This document shows positions 7,823-16,770 of a DNA stretch of 40,057 nt, one piece after another; within the stretch, counting starts at the first letter, position 1, and each line of letters opens with the position of its first letter. Made by a program: the position numbers and the translations under genes. Where the stretch lies: positions 11,957 through 52,013 of the forward strand of contig JABBAS010000071.1 of the NCBI GenBank assembly GCA_018607835.1, given 5' to 3'. A model generated the notes under the pieces. The model saw only the letters and a list, made by a program, of their open reading frames with translations, searched no databases and was not told the origin of the DNA. Origin of the DNA: Methylobacillus sp. GTDB lineage: Bacteria; Pseudomonadota; Gammaproteobacteria; Burkholderiales; Burkholderiaceae_C.

Positions 7823-9619
7823 TCATGCCAATGCGGCGTCGGTATCCATCAATACGTCGGTATCCGCGCGCGCCGTTTGCATAAGCGATGCGGTCTCTGG
7901 CAACAGCTTGGTGAAGTAAAAGCGCGCTGTTTGCAGCTTGGCTTGATAAAACGGATCGGTATTTCCCGCCGCAATTTCTCGCAACGCAACCTGTGCCATT
8001 CGCGCCCAGAAGTAGCCCAGCACGAGGTGGCCTGCTACCCGCAAATAATCAACCGCTGCGGAGCCAACGACATCGGGGTTTTGGAATGCCTTGAAGCCGA
8101 TTTCGGTGGTGAACTTGGTCATCTTGTCCGCTAAAACAGCGAGCGGGTTAATGAAGGGCGCCATGGCTTCGTTGACACCCTCTTCGCGAATGAGGGCTTC
8201 CACTTGCTTGCCAAACTTCTTCAGGGTCGCGCCCTGATTGCCCAAGACCTTGCGCCCCAGTAGGTCCAAACTTTGAATGGTGTTGGTCCCCTCGTAGATC
8301 ATGTTGATCCGTGCGTCGCGCACGTATTGCTCCATCCCCCACTCTTTGATGTAGCCGTGGCCGCCAAACACCTGCAGACAGGCGGAGGTCGCGGTCCACG
8401 CGTTATCGGTTGTAAAGGCCTTCACGATGGGTGTGAGCAACGCCACGATCTCGGCTGACTCTTTGCGTACGGCCTCGTCGGGGTGACTGAGTTCTTGATC
8501 AATGAGTAACGCGCAGTGCAACGCCAACGCACGACCGCCTTCGGCGTACGCCTTAGCCGTTAACAACATCTTGCGCACGTCGGGGTGAACCAAAATGGGA
8601 TCGGCGGGCTGGTCCTTGGCCTTCACCCCAGTCAGGCTGCGTGATTGCAAGCGGTCTTTGGCATAAGCCAAGGCGTTTTGATACGCCACCTCGGTGAGGC
8701 CCAGTGACTGCATGCCCACACCGATGCGCGCCGCATTCATCATCACAAACATGGCAGACAAGCCCTTGTTGGGCTTGCCGACCAAGCTACCCACGGCACC
8801 GTCCAAGGTCATTTGACACGTTGCGTTGCCATGAATGCCCATTTTGTGTTCCAGCCCCGTGCAGATGATGGGGTTGCGTGCGCCCAGTGCGCCGTCGGCA
8901 CCAACCAAAAACTTTGGCACCACAAACAAACTGATGCCCTTGCTACCAACGGGTGCGTCCGGCAGACGCGCCAACACCAAGTGAATGATGTTGCCCGCCA
9001 TATCGTGTTCACCCGAACTGATGAAAATCTTTTGTCCCGTGATGCGGTAGGTGCCATCCGCTTGGGGCTCGGCCTTGGCTCGCAACAACCCGAGGTCGGT
9101 GCCGCAGTGCGGCTCTGTGAGGCACATGGTTCCTGTCCACTCACCGCTAACCATCTTGGGCAAGTAGGTCTGTTGTTGCTCGGGCGTGCCGTGTGCATGC
9201 AAGGCCTCATAAGCGCCGTGAGTCAGGCCAGGGTACATGGTCCACGCTTGGTTGGCACTGTTGAGCATTTCATAAAAACACTGGTTCACCACAATTGGTA
9301 GACCTTGCCCACCGAAGGCGGGATCGCAACTCAGCGCAGGCCAGCCGCCAGCGACGTACTGCGTGTAGGCATCTTGGAAACCGGTGGGGGTGGTGACCAC
9401 GTGGGTCTGCTGGTCTAGCTTGCACCCTTGCTCATCGCCTGAGCGGTTGAGGGGAAACAGCACCTCAGAGGCGAACTTACCGCCCTCCTCCAAGATCGCG
9501 TTAATCGTTTCCGCGTCAACATCGGCATGCTTGGGCATCGCGGCAAACTCACGCGACACGTCGAAGACCTCATGCAACAAGAATTGCATATCACGAAGCG
9601 GTGGTGTGTACTGGGCCAT
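7823..9619 (-). CDS. Acyl-CoA dehydrogenase, long FadE/DmdC-like form
   Basis: A 598-residue FAD enzyme that oxidises acyl-CoA to trans-2-enoyl-CoA, the first beta-oxidation step. A short N-terminal acyl-CoA dehydrogenase segment (MAQYTPPLRDMQFLL) comes first. The substrate-binding middle region has MCLTEPHCGTDLGLL and GQKIFISSGEHD. The C-terminal helical domain has catalytic Glu443 in MIYEGTNTIQ, and an extra C-terminal domain of about 120 residues marks the long bacterial form. The ATG at 9619, with AGGAG nine bases upstream, is chosen over the longer reading frame to 9721, whose extra residues look like intergenic DNA. It follows tetR by 55 bases on the same strand. Confidence 0.93.
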   Translation of the reverse strand: MAQYTPPLRDMQFLLHEVFDVSREFAAMPKHADVDAETINAILEEGGKFASEVLFPLNRSGDEQGCKLDQQTHVVTTPTGFQDAYTQYVAGGWPALSCDPAFGGQGLPIVVNQCFYEMLNSANQAWTMYPGLTHGAYEALHAHGTPEQQQTYLPKMVSGEWTGTMCLTEPHCGTDLGLLRAKAEPQADGTYRITGQKIFISSGEHDMAGNIIHLVLARLPDAPVGSKGISLFVVPKFLVGADGALGARNPIICTGLEHKMGIHGNATCQMTLDGAVGSLVGKPNKGLSAMFVMMNAARIGVGMQSLGLTEVAYQNALAYAKDRLQSRSLTGVKAKDQPADPILVHPDVRKMLLTAKAYAEGGRALALHCALLIDQELSHPDEAVRKESAEIVALLTPIVKAFTTDNAWTATSACLQVFGGHGYIKEWGMEQYVRDARINMIYEGTNTIQSLDLLGRKVLGNQGATLKKFGKQVEALIREEGVNEAMAPFINPLAVLADKMTKFTTEIGFKAFQNPDVVGSAAVDYLRVAGHLVLGYFWARMAQVALREIAAGNTDPFYQAKLQTARFYFTKLLPETASLMQTARADTDVLMDTDAALA

Positions 9620-9674
9620 GGGAACTCCTGAACAGATAAATAAAAATGGGTGTGGATGAATCGATGCGCAGCCG

Positions 9675-10331
9675 CTAAGGCAAGCAGCGCGCCAACAAGT
9701 GTTCAAAGCTGGTACGCCCACGGGTCATGGCGTCAGCGCTGCGCATGAAACGCGCCTGATAGTGCAAGGTCAAAATAAGGCCATGCATTTCAAACGTGAC
9801 CTGAGAGGCGTCTGTATCTGGGCGCAGATCGCCCGTTTCTAGGGCTTGCACCACCGCGCGGTTGAGCGCGGTCAGCCACAGCGTCATGGACGTGACCAAG
9901 GCCTCTCGTACGGGGCCTTCTCGGTCTTCAAACTCGATGGCACCGCTGATGTAAATACAGCCTTGGTCAATTTCAATTGCCGTGCGCTCCATCCAGTTAT
10001 TGAACAGCGCCCGTAGGCGTGGCAGCCCACGCGGTGCCTGCATCGCGGGTTGGAAGACCTCGTCCTCGAAGCGGGCGTGGTACTCGCGCACCACCGACAC
10101 CTGCAGCTCTTCTCGCGAACCAAAATGCGCGAACACCCCGGACTTGCTCATTTGCATGCGTTCGGCGAGTACGCCAATGCTCAGACCCTCTAAGCCGATA
10201 TGGGTCGCCAGACCTAAAGCGGCGTCCACAATGGCCGCTTTGGTTTGTTGACCTTTGACCGAGTTTTTAGGTCGGCGCTTGAAGGCGACGTCTTCAGGCG
10301 CGGTGTTTTTCACGATGGACAGAGCAGGCAT
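9675..10331 (-). CDS. TetR-family regulator of the beta-oxidation operon
   Basis: A 218-residue TetR/AcrR protein and the first gene of the minus-strand fatty acid operon. The N-terminal helix-turn-helix spans about residues 50-75 (LSIGVLAERMQMSKSGVFAHFGS), and the rest is a ligand-binding helical domain. Start ATG 10331 is preferred over an upstream GTG at 10379 because a perfect palindrome, the probable operator, lies between them. There is no clear Shine-Dalgarno sequence. Position and operator suggest an autoregulated repressor released by an acyl-CoA or related ligand, as for known fatty-acid TetR proteins such as PsrA or FadR of Bacillus. The ligand is not deducible. Confidence 0.9.
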   Translation of the reverse strand: MPALSIVKNTAPEDVAFKRRPKNSVKGQQTKAAIVDAALGLATHIGLEGLSIGVLAERMQMSKSGVFAHFGSREELQVSVVREYHARFEDEVFQPAMQAPRGLPRLRALFNNWMERTAIEIDQGCIYISGAIEFEDREGPVREALVTSMTLWLTALNRAVVQALETGDLRPDTDASQVTFEMHGLILTLHYQARFMRSADAMTRGRTSFEHLLARCLP

Positions 10332-10338
10332 AGACTTG

Positions 10339-10359
10339 ATAATAAAACGAACGTTCGTT
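10339..10359 (-). promoter_or_regulatory. TetR operator palindrome with overlapping -10
   Basis: A perfect 14-bp palindrome, AACGAACGTTCGTT, occupies 10346-10359, 15 bases upstream of the tetR ATG. Read on the minus strand, TATTAT at 10339-10344 could be a -10 box adjoining it, placing transcription start almost at the ATG. A matching -35 is poor. The geometry suits steric repression of the whole six-gene operon by its own TetR protein. I saw no second copy of the palindrome in the window. Confidence 0.7.
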
Positions 10360-10425
10360 CTATTCTGCACTAAATCCACTTATTTTTGAACACCTTTCGT
10401 GTTTTTGTACGCGATCAGCTGAGGC

Positions 10426-10440
10426 GGCGCTGGGAGCGCC
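10426..10440 (-). terminator. Possible weak hairpin after slmA
   Basis: An inverted repeat, GGCGCT-CCC-AGCGCC on the minus strand, begins 13 bases beyond the slmA stop. No T tract follows, so if it terminates at all it is not a classical Rho-independent terminator. Confidence 0.25.
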
Positions 10441-10452
10441 CTAAGACAACGG

Positions 10453-11097
10453 CTAGGCGATCAGAAAGGCCAACTCTTCTGACGCACCATCGGTGGGGCG
10501 CTGCTTCCAGTCACTGCGCACGAAGGCATGCAAGCGTCCGCGCAGGCACATTAACAAGAGCCCCGCGCGCATCTGGGCCTCCGCCGTCGGAGCCCCCTCG
10601 TTGGCCGCCAGTGCCGACGAGCGCCAATGCCCACGCAAGATGGACTCCAACTTATCAAACAGCAGGCTCACGCGTGCCATCAGACGTGGCTGTTCGTAAA
10701 TCAGCGCATCGCCCACCAACACCCGCACCATACCCGGATTGGCCTGCGCGAATTGCAAGGCCAACCACACCACTTGCCCACACGCCGCGCGGCCGTCCAC
10801 CAACTTGTCGGGGTCGCTATTTACCTTGGTTGCCAGCCCCAACAGACTGTCCTCGGTGAAGGTAATTAAGGCATCCAGCATTTGCGACTTGCTGGCAAAC
10901 TGCCTGTAGAGTGCGGCCTCACTCACGCCCAAGCGCTTAGCCAGCGCCGCCGTGGTCACCCGTTCGGCCATGGGTTGTTCGAGCATGGCCGCAAAGGCTT
11001 GCAGAATCTCCATGCGGCGCTGGCCAGGCTTGGGTTTGCCCTTGCCAACGGGCGCGCTTGTGGGGTCTGTCATAGCGTCGGGGCTAGCGTCTGTCAT
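10453..11097 (-). CDS. slmA: Nucleoid occlusion factor SlmA
   Basis: A 214-residue TetR-fold DNA-binding protein that binds SlmA-binding sites on the chromosome and blocks FtsZ ring assembly over the nucleoid. The diagnostic stretch MAERVTTAALAKRLGVSEA, with ALYRQFASK after it, lies at about residues 43-70. A basic, proline-rich N-terminus (KGKPKPGQRR) precedes it. ATG 11097 is chosen; a GTG at 11136 and an ATG at 11073 are alternatives, and none has a good Shine-Dalgarno. It lies 58 bases downstream of argB on the same strand, the usual neighbourhood in Betaproteobacteria. Confidence 0.9.
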   Translation of the reverse strand: MTDASPDAMTDPTSAPVGKGKPKPGQRRMEILQAFAAMLEQPMAERVTTAALAKRLGVSEAALYRQFASKSQMLDALITFTEDSLLGLATKVNSDPDKLVDGRAACGQVVWLALQFAQANPGMVRVLVGDALIYEQPRLMARVSLLFDKLESILRGHWRSSALAANEGAPTAEAQMRAGLLLMCLRGRLHAFVRSDWKQRPTDGASEELAFLIA

Positions 11098-11155
11098 ATC
11101 ACGTTGCGAACGATGTACCAGCAGCGAGACGCGCACGCGACCGCAACTGTGTGGG

Positions 11156-12064
11156 TTAATGAGATCTGATCATGGTGCCGAACGCTTGATCCGTCAAGAT
11201 TTCTAGCAACAGCGCATGTGGCACGCGGCCATCAATGACGTGCACCGAATTCACACCACTCTTGGCGGCATCCAGCGCCCCACTGATCTTGGGCATCATG
11301 CCGCCAGATATCGTGCCATCGGCGAATAAGGCGTCCACCTCACGCGCGGTCAGATCGGTCAGCAAGTTACCCGCCTTATCCAAGACGCCTGCCGTGTTGG
11401 TGAGCAAGAGCAGCTTCTCAGCAGACAACACCATGGCTAATTTGCTGGCAACCACATCCGCGTTGATGTTGTAGCTTTCGTTGTTTTCACCGAAACCCAA
11501 AGGACTCACAACGGGGATAAACGCGTCGTCCTGCAAGGCCTTGACCACGGCGGGATCGATACCCACGATGTCACCAACTTGCCCCACGTCGTGCTCAGTT
11601 GTTTTATCAATCGGGTCGGTCAGGCGCAGCTTACGGGCGTGTATGAGGCCCCCATCGCGTCCGGTCAAACCCACGGCCTTGCCACCCGCTTGGTTGATCA
11701 AGCCGACGATATCTTGTTGCACCTCGCCCGCCAATACCCACTCAACAACTTGCATGGTCTCGGCGTCAGTCACGCGCATGCCGTGGATAAATTCGCCCTT
11801 CTTACCCAACCGTTGCAGCAGGGACTCAATCTGAGGCCCACCCCCGTGGACAACGACCGGGTTGATTCCCACCAACTTCAGCAACACCACATCCGCTGCG
11901 AACGCCGCTTGCAGTGCGGGGTCGGTCATTGCGTTGCCACCGTACTTGATGACCATGGTTTTGCCATGAAATTTACGAATGTACGGCAGGGCCTTGGCCA
12001 ATACGTCGGCCTGATCGATGGTCGAGACAGGGGCGCGGGGTTCGTTGGGCGGTGTGGTGGTCAT
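11156..12064 (-). CDS. argB: Acetylglutamate kinase
   Basis: A 302-residue amino acid kinase that phosphorylates N-acetyl-L-glutamate with ATP, the second and often arginine-inhibited step of arginine synthesis. The ATP-binding block [10 protein letters not shown] is at residues 37-46 and the substrate loop [11 protein letters not shown] at 70-80. Further blocks are [10 protein letters not shown] and the C-terminal [14 protein letters not shown]. Length fits the arginine-sensitive long form with an N-terminal helix, although sensitivity itself is inferred. It is the first gene of an argB-slmA pair and diverges from the acyl-CoA-binding protein gene. Confidence 0.96.
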   Translation of the reverse strand: MTTTPPNEPRAPVSTIDQADVLAKALPYIRKFHGKTMVIKYGGNAMTDPALQAAFAADVVLLKLVGINPVVVHGGGPQIESLLQRLGKKGEFIHGMRVTDAETMQVVEWVLAGEVQQDIVGLINQAGGKAVGLTGRDGGLIHARKLRLTDPIDKTTEHDVGQVGDIVGIDPAVVKALQDDAFIPVVSPLGFGENNESYNINADVVASKLAMVLSAEKLLLLTNTAGVLDKAGNLLTDLTAREVDALFADGTISGGMMPKISGALDAAKSGVNSVHVIDGRVPHALLLEILTDQAFGTMIRSH

Positions 12065-12212
12065 AGAGCGTGCTTGAAGAGCTGGTGGTGATGTAGCGTA
12101 TGGTGTGGAATGCCTTGCGGTTTTGCGTTCAGCGCAAACGGCTCGGTTATTTATAGTTCAGAATTGTGCCGTAATTTCCATTCACCAACCCCATACTCCC
12201 GGATTCAAAGCC

Positions 12213-12470
12213 ATGTCAGATTTAGCCAACGCATTCGAACAAGCCAGCCAAGACGCCCAGCAACTCGCCTCGCGTCCAGACAACCAGACCTTACTGCGCA
12301 TGTACGCGCTTTACAAGCAGGGCAGCATCGGCGACGTCACCGGCGACAAGCCCAGCATGACCGACATGGTGGGCTTTGCAAAATGGTCTGCTTGGAACAA
12401 GGTCAAGGGCATGACCAACGCAGAAGCCCAACAAGCCTATGTCGATTTGGTGGAAGACCTCAAAGACTAA
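12213..12470 (+). CDS. Acyl-CoA-binding protein (ACBP)
   Basis: An 85-residue four-helix acyl-CoA-binding protein. It holds medium- to long-chain acyl-CoA in the cytoplasm for transport or buffering. The family signature YALYKQGSIGDV, with KWSAWNKVKGM after it, is complete, and the C-terminal YVDLVEDLKD matches typical ACBPs. The internal ATG at 12213 is chosen because upstream residues of the longer frame are non-homologous leader sequence. Its stop overlaps the stop of the convergent molybdoenzyme gene by a few bases. ACBPs are standard in eukaryotes and patchy in bacteria; here it fits the acyl-CoA-rich surroundings. Confidence 0.93.
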   Translation: MSDLANAFEQASQDAQQLASRPDNQTLLRMYALYKQGSIGDVTGDKPSMTDMVGFAKWSAWNKVKGMTNAEAQQAYVDLVEDLKD

Positions 12471-14548
12471 GCCACCCGCGCCACCTCAACGGCGCAATCG
12501 TAAAACGTGGGGGCGCGTCCCAAATCGGTTAGCGCCTGCGACGTCACCTCGTTGACATTGGTGCCGCGCAGCCCTAACTTGCGCCACCAAATACCCAGAC
12601 CGTTGACCACGCCCACGCGGGCACGCTTACTCACGCGCGCCACGCACACATAACGCCCACGGTCGTTAAATACAGCCACCTCGTCACCGTCGTTGATGCC
12701 ACGCGCTTGCGCATCGACAGACGAGATTTCGACCAGCGCCTCACCCTCGATATCGCGCAAGCTTTTAACGTTTGCGAACGTGGAGTTGAGGAAGTTTCGA
12801 GCCGGCGGCGAGATCATGGCCAAGGGATAGCGCGCATCGACATTGGGCGGCTCCCAATTGGGGAGGTAGTCTGGCACGGGGTCCTGACCGATGGCCGCCA
12901 AGCCGGGACTCTCAAAGGTGCACTTACCAGACGGCGTTGGAAATCCACCATTGGCAAATGGCGCCGCTGACAACGGCAAAGGCGCAAACCCTTGTGCACA
13001 CAACAACGACCATGACACCACGGCAGGGTCAAACGCCTGGGTGCATAGGTCTTCATCGGTATCGCTAAAACAGGGCTCATCGAAACCCATGCGCTGCGCC
13101 AAGGCGCGGAAGACGTCGGTATTGGTCCGCGCCTCACCGTGCGGTGCGATGGCAGGCCGGTTTAGCAACACATCGGTGTGGCCGTAGCTGGCATGTATGT
13201 CCCAATGCTCCAACTGTGTGGTGGCGGGCAAGACGTAGTCGGCATAGTCGGCCGTATCGGTTTTGAAATGCTCCAACACGACCGTAAATAAATCGTCACG
13301 CGCAAAGCCCTTCACCACTTGCGGCGAATCGGGCGCGATCGCTACGGGGTTGCTGTTGTAGACAATGAGTGCCTGCACCTTGGGGCCAAAAGCGGCATCG
13401 CTATCGCGATTCAGGTCTGCCCCAATGGTCGTCATATTGATGACGCGCGGCGTGCGTCCCGGCAAACCTTTGGCGAGTAAATCTGGGCGCTCAAGTGCCT
13501 TTTTCTGGGTGGGAAAATAACCGGCGCTGGACAACAACAGGCCCCCACTGGCGTGGCGCCAAGCGCCCACAAGCGCAGGCAAACACGCCACCGCACGCAC
13601 CGCATTACCGCCGCCACGCGTGCGCTGCATGCCATAGTTCAGACGAATCGCCGGCGCTTCGCTGTGCGCGTAGTCGTAGGCCAAACCGGTAATTTCTTCT
13701 GGGCTAATGCCACACACCTTGGCGGCGCGCTCAACAGGCCACGCCAAGGCTCTCGCTTTCAGCGCGTTCCAACCACTGGTATGTTGTTCGATGTAGTCAT
13801 GATCCAACCAGTCGTTCGCTATCAACTCATTCATGAGTCCCAAGGCCAATGCGGCATCAGTCCCCGGTAACAGCGCAATATGCTGGTGACATTTTTCTGC
13901 CGTTTCGGTTAAGCGGGGATCAATACAAATCACCTTCGCACCGTCGCGCTTTGCCGCTTGCACGTGGCGCCAAAAGTGCAAGTTACTCGCGATGGCGTTG
14001 CTGCCCCAAATGAGAATGAGCTTGGCCTGTGCAAAGGCCGCCATGTGCATACCTACGGGCGCGCCATAGGTGTGTGCCAAGCCCGCACTGCCCGCCGAAG
14101 AGCAAATGGTGCGATCCAGTTGCGACGCCCCTAAGCGGTTAAAAAACCGCGCCGCCATGGACTCGCGCTGCACCTGCCCCATAGTGCCCGCGTAGCTATA
14201 GGGCAACACCGCCTGAGGATCATCCGCCGCAATGGCTTGTAGGCGCTGCGCAATATCGTCTAACGCCTCATCCCACGAGACGGGCTCAAACCGCCCTTCC
14301 CCTTTTTTACCCACCCGCTTCAACGGCGTGAGCAGGCGCTCTGGGTGGTAGGTGCGCTCCGTGTAACGCGACACCTTGGTGCACAGCACACCCGCGGTCG
14401 CGGGGTGATCGGGGTTACCGCGCACGCTCACCGCCACCCCATCTTGCACCGTGGTGAGCAGTGAGCAGGTGTCTGGGCAATCATGCGGGCAGGCGCCCAC
14501 AATCACCGGCGCCTCAGGTGGCGGGGACATAACAGCGGGTTGGTTCAT
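12467..14548 (-). CDS. Molybdopterin oxidoreductase with [4Fe-4S] cluster
   Basis: A 693-residue DMSO-reductase-superfamily enzyme. The N-terminal iron-sulfur motif has Cys20, Cys24, Cys28 and Cys56. Molybdopterin-binding regions follow (ICSSAGSAGLAHTYGAP, LILIWGSNAIASNLHFWR) and a C-terminal dinucleotide-binding domain contains ISPPARNFLNSTFAN. There is no twin-arginine signal, so it is predicted cytoplasmic. No electron-transfer subunit or chaperone gene is adjacent, so electron partner and substrate are unknown. Databases usually call such stand-alone members molybdopterin-dependent oxidoreductase. It diverges from the M20 hydrolase gene with about 100 bases between them. Confidence 0.9.
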   Translation of the reverse strand: MNQPAVMSPPPEAPVIVGACPHDCPDTCSLLTTVQDGVAVSVRGNPDHPATAGVLCTKVSRYTERTYHPERLLTPLKRVGKKGEGRFEPVSWDEALDDIAQRLQAIAADDPQAVLPYSYAGTMGQVQRESMAARFFNRLGASQLDRTICSSAGSAGLAHTYGAPVGMHMAAFAQAKLILIWGSNAIASNLHFWRHVQAAKRDGAKVICIDPRLTETAEKCHQHIALLPGTDAALALGLMNELIANDWLDHDYIEQHTSGWNALKARALAWPVERAAKVCGISPEEITGLAYDYAHSEAPAIRLNYGMQRTRGGGNAVRAVACLPALVGAWRHASGGLLLSSAGYFPTQKKALERPDLLAKGLPGRTPRVINMTTIGADLNRDSDAAFGPKVQALIVYNSNPVAIAPDSPQVVKGFARDDLFTVVLEHFKTDTADYADYVLPATTQLEHWDIHASYGHTDVLLNRPAIAPHGEARTNTDVFRALAQRMGFDEPCFSDTDEDLCTQAFDPAVVSWSLLCAQGFAPLPLSAAPFANGGFPTPSGKCTFESPGLAAIGQDPVPDYLPNWEPPNVDARYPLAMISPPARNFLNSTFANVKSLRDIEGEALVEISSVDAQARGINDGDEVAVFNDRGRYVCVARVSKRARVGVVNGLGIWWRKLGLRGTNVNEVTSQALTDLGRAPTFYDCAVEVARVA

Positions 14549-14650
14549 AGGGTGTACATCTCCATGGGGAAAAGTTGTCCGTGCAATGGCGTCCAGCGCC
14601 TAATCGCAGTAGCATAGCTTTTTTGAACCCTTCAGCCAAGCAAGGTGCCC

Positions 14651-15859
14651 ATGAACCTCATAGACGCAATACAAGCCAACGCCACTGAGATGGCGCTGAT
14701 TCGAAAAGACATACACGCCCACCCAGAGCTCTGCTACGAAGAGCAGCGCACCGCGGGCGTGGTGGCGGACATCTTACGCAGCTATGGCATGGAGGTACAT
14801 ACCGGCTTGGGCGTCACGGGCGTGGTCGGTGTGATTAAAGGAAGGCTGTCTGGCGATGCACAAGCCGCTGCACGCAGCATTGGCCTACGCGCCGACATGG
14901 ATGCCCTGCCGATACAAGAAACCAACACCTTCGCGCACGCCAGCAAGCACAGCGGCAAGATGCACGCCTGCGGGCACGACGGCCATACGGCGACCTTGCT
15001 TGCCGCCGCAAAACACCTCGCAGAGAACCCGGACTTTGCCGGGACGGTGTACACCATTTTTCAACCTGCCGAGGAAGGTGGAGGGGGTGCGCGCGAGATG
15101 ATCAAGGACGGCCTGTTCACGCGCTTCCCCATGGACGCGGTGTTCGCCCTTCACAACTGGCCTGGCTTGGCCGTTGGCACCATCGCTGTGAGCGCTGGGC
15201 CGGTCATGGCCTCTAGCAACGAGTTCGTGATCACCGTGCGAGGCAAGGGCGCGCACGCCGCCATGCCGCACATGGGGGTCGACCCCGTGCCCGTCGCGGC
15301 CGCGATGGTGCAAGCGTTTCAGACCATCATCACGCGCAACAAAAAACCCGTAGACGCTGGCGTGATTTCCGTCACCATGATCAACGCGGGCGTCGCCACC
15401 AACGTCATCCCCAACAGCTGCGAGATGCAAGGAACCGTGCGAACGTTTAGCATTGACGTACTCGACCTCATCGAGGCGCGCATGCGCGAGGTGGCACAAC
15501 ACACCGCCGCAGCCTATGGTGCCGAATGTGATTTTGAGTTTGTGCGCAATTACCCGCCCACGATCAACGACCCCGCGCAAGCGGCCTTTGCGCGCGAGGT
15601 GTTCAAAGAGGTGGTGGGGGCAGACCATGTGGTCGACCAAGAGCCCACCATGGGTGCCGAGGACTTCGCCTACATGCTCATGGAGAAGCCGGGTGCGTAT
15701 GTCTTCTTGGGCAATGGCGAGGGCGACCACCGCGCCATCGGTCATGGCGGCGGTCCATGCACCTTGCACAACCCGAGCTACGACTTCAACGACGAACTGA
15801 TCGGCATTGGCGCAACCGCTTGGGTTCGCCTTATCGAGAAGGCCTTGGCGCCGCGCTAA
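14651..15859 (+). CDS. M20 family amidohydrolase (hippurate hydrolase-like)
   Basis: A 402-residue M20D-type metallopeptidase that hydrolyses N-acyl amino acids or similar amides in the cytoplasm. Metal-binding blocks are GKMHACGHDGHTATLL (Cys107, His109, His112) and PAEEGGGGARE (Glu141/142). Later blocks are ALHNWPGLAVGTI, the dimerisation-domain GKGAHAAMPHMGVDP, and the C-terminal GAEDFAYMLMEKPGAYVFLG. ATG 14651 has AAGG a few bases upstream; a GTG two codons earlier is possible. Typical members are hippurate, indole-acetyl-amino-acid or N-acetyl-diaminopimelate hydrolases. The exact substrate cannot be read. It converges on coaX. Confidence 0.9.
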   Translation: MNLIDAIQANATEMALIRKDIHAHPELCYEEQRTAGVVADILRSYGMEVHTGLGVTGVVGVIKGRLSGDAQAAARSIGLRADMDALPIQETNTFAHASKHSGKMHACGHDGHTATLLAAAKHLAENPDFAGTVYTIFQPAEEGGGGAREMIKDGLFTRFPMDAVFALHNWPGLAVGTIAVSAGPVMASSNEFVITVRGKGAHAAMPHMGVDPVPVAAAMVQAFQTIITRNKKPVDAGVISVTMINAGVATNVIPNSCEMQGTVRTFSIDVLDLIEARMREVAQHTAAAYGAECDFEFVRNYPPTINDPAQAAFAREVFKEVVGADHVVDQEPTMGAEDFAYMLMEKPGAYVFLGNGEGDHRAIGHGGGPCTLHNPSYDFNDELIGIGATAWVRLIEKALAPR

Positions 15860-15916
15860 ACCGACGGCAATACCGGCGCGGCATGCGGGGTTTACAGGCC
15901 CGGTGAATGATCTAGT

Positions 15917-15938
15917 TACGGGGCTTACAGGCCCCGTA
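15917..15938. terminator. GC-rich hairpin over the coaX stop
   Basis: A perfect 8-bp inverted repeat, TACGGGGC and GCCCCGTA with a six-base loop TTACAG, spans the coaX stop codon in the gap between the convergent M20 and coaX genes. No T tract follows on either strand. It could be a shared bidirectional transcription end or a 3' mRNA-protecting stem. Confidence 0.4.
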
Positions 15939-16689
15939 GTTGGGCGAGTTCTAATAAGCCGTCAAGTACCAAGGAGTCGACCAACTCCACGTTGACGCTC
16001 ATGCTGGGCGCCATTTTCCAGCCCGCGCCACCCGTCATCAGGCAAGCGGGCTCCTCGCCACTGTGTGCCTTCAGTTGCTGCACCATGTGGGCGACAGCCC
16101 CCGCAATGGCAAATGTGCCACCGCTAGTGAGCGCGTCACTGGTGTTCTGGGGGAAAGGCACCACATCGCCAGTGGGCACATGCAGGCCGGCAGTACCCGA
16201 CTCCAGGGCCCGCAGCATGATGCCGTGGCCAGGCAAGATGATGCCACCAAGGAAGTGGCCATGCTGGTCTATCGCCTCTACCGTCACGGCTGTACCCACC
16301 ATCACGACCACACACGGGCGCTGGTCGCCACGCGCCAGCAGGCGACGACGTGCGCCAATCATGGCCACCCATCGATCAGCCCCCAAACGGGCAGGGTGCT
16401 CATAGCCATTGGTCACACCGCCTTCGGCGTCCGACGGCACCACCCAACGCGGCGACACGTCCCAGATGTCCAGCTGCTCTTCAACGCGACGCATGACCGC
16501 GGTACCGGCCACCACACACCCCAGCATGCTTTGGGGCGCGGGTAGCTCCGCCCAGTCACCCTCGCTCAGCGAATCGATGTGCTCCAAAAACTGTGCGCCG
16601 TTCGCCAATTGACGCGCGCCGGGACGCGCAGATTCATAGACGGCCCACTTGAGCCGCGTATTCCCCACATCAATTGCCATGAACGTCAT
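15925..16689 (-). CDS. coaX: Type III pantothenate kinase
   Basis: A 254-residue kinase that phosphorylates pantothenate with ATP, the first step of CoA synthesis. The phosphate-1 block [13 protein letters not shown] starts at residue 5 with catalytic Asp7. [14 protein letters not shown] and [17 protein letters not shown] follow, and [11 protein letters not shown] marks the acetate-kinase-like fold of type III enzymes. ATG 16689 is used; ATG 16680 also gives a normal start. In many Betaproteobacteria coaX follows birA, but here the upstream gene is the MBL-rhodanese gene. Its C-terminal codons contribute to a strong hairpin. Confidence 0.94.
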   Translation of the reverse strand: MTFMAIDVGNTRLKWAVYESARPGARQLANGAQFLEHIDSLSEGDWAELPAPQSMLGCVVAGTAVMRRVEEQLDIWDVSPRWVVPSDAEGGVTNGYEHPARLGADRWVAMIGARRRLLARGDQRPCVVVMVGTAVTVEAIDQHGHFLGGIILPGHGIMLRALESGTAGLHVPTGDVVPFPQNTSDALTSGGTFAIAGAVAHMVQQLKAHSGEEPACLMTGGAGWKMAPSMSVNVELVDSLVLDGLLELAQLRGL

Positions 16690-16770
16690 GCGGGAATTAT
16701 GACCTGCTCTGCACCGCGTTCACTGGCTTTCGGCGTTTTTCTCTTAGGGCCACGCGATGAAGCCGCGCGC

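Noticed and set aside
14885-15769. A 294-codon open frame on the minus strand
   Set aside because: It lies wholly antisense to the M20 hydrolase, whose motifs are intact, and its own protein is His/Gly/Val-rich without recognisable domains.
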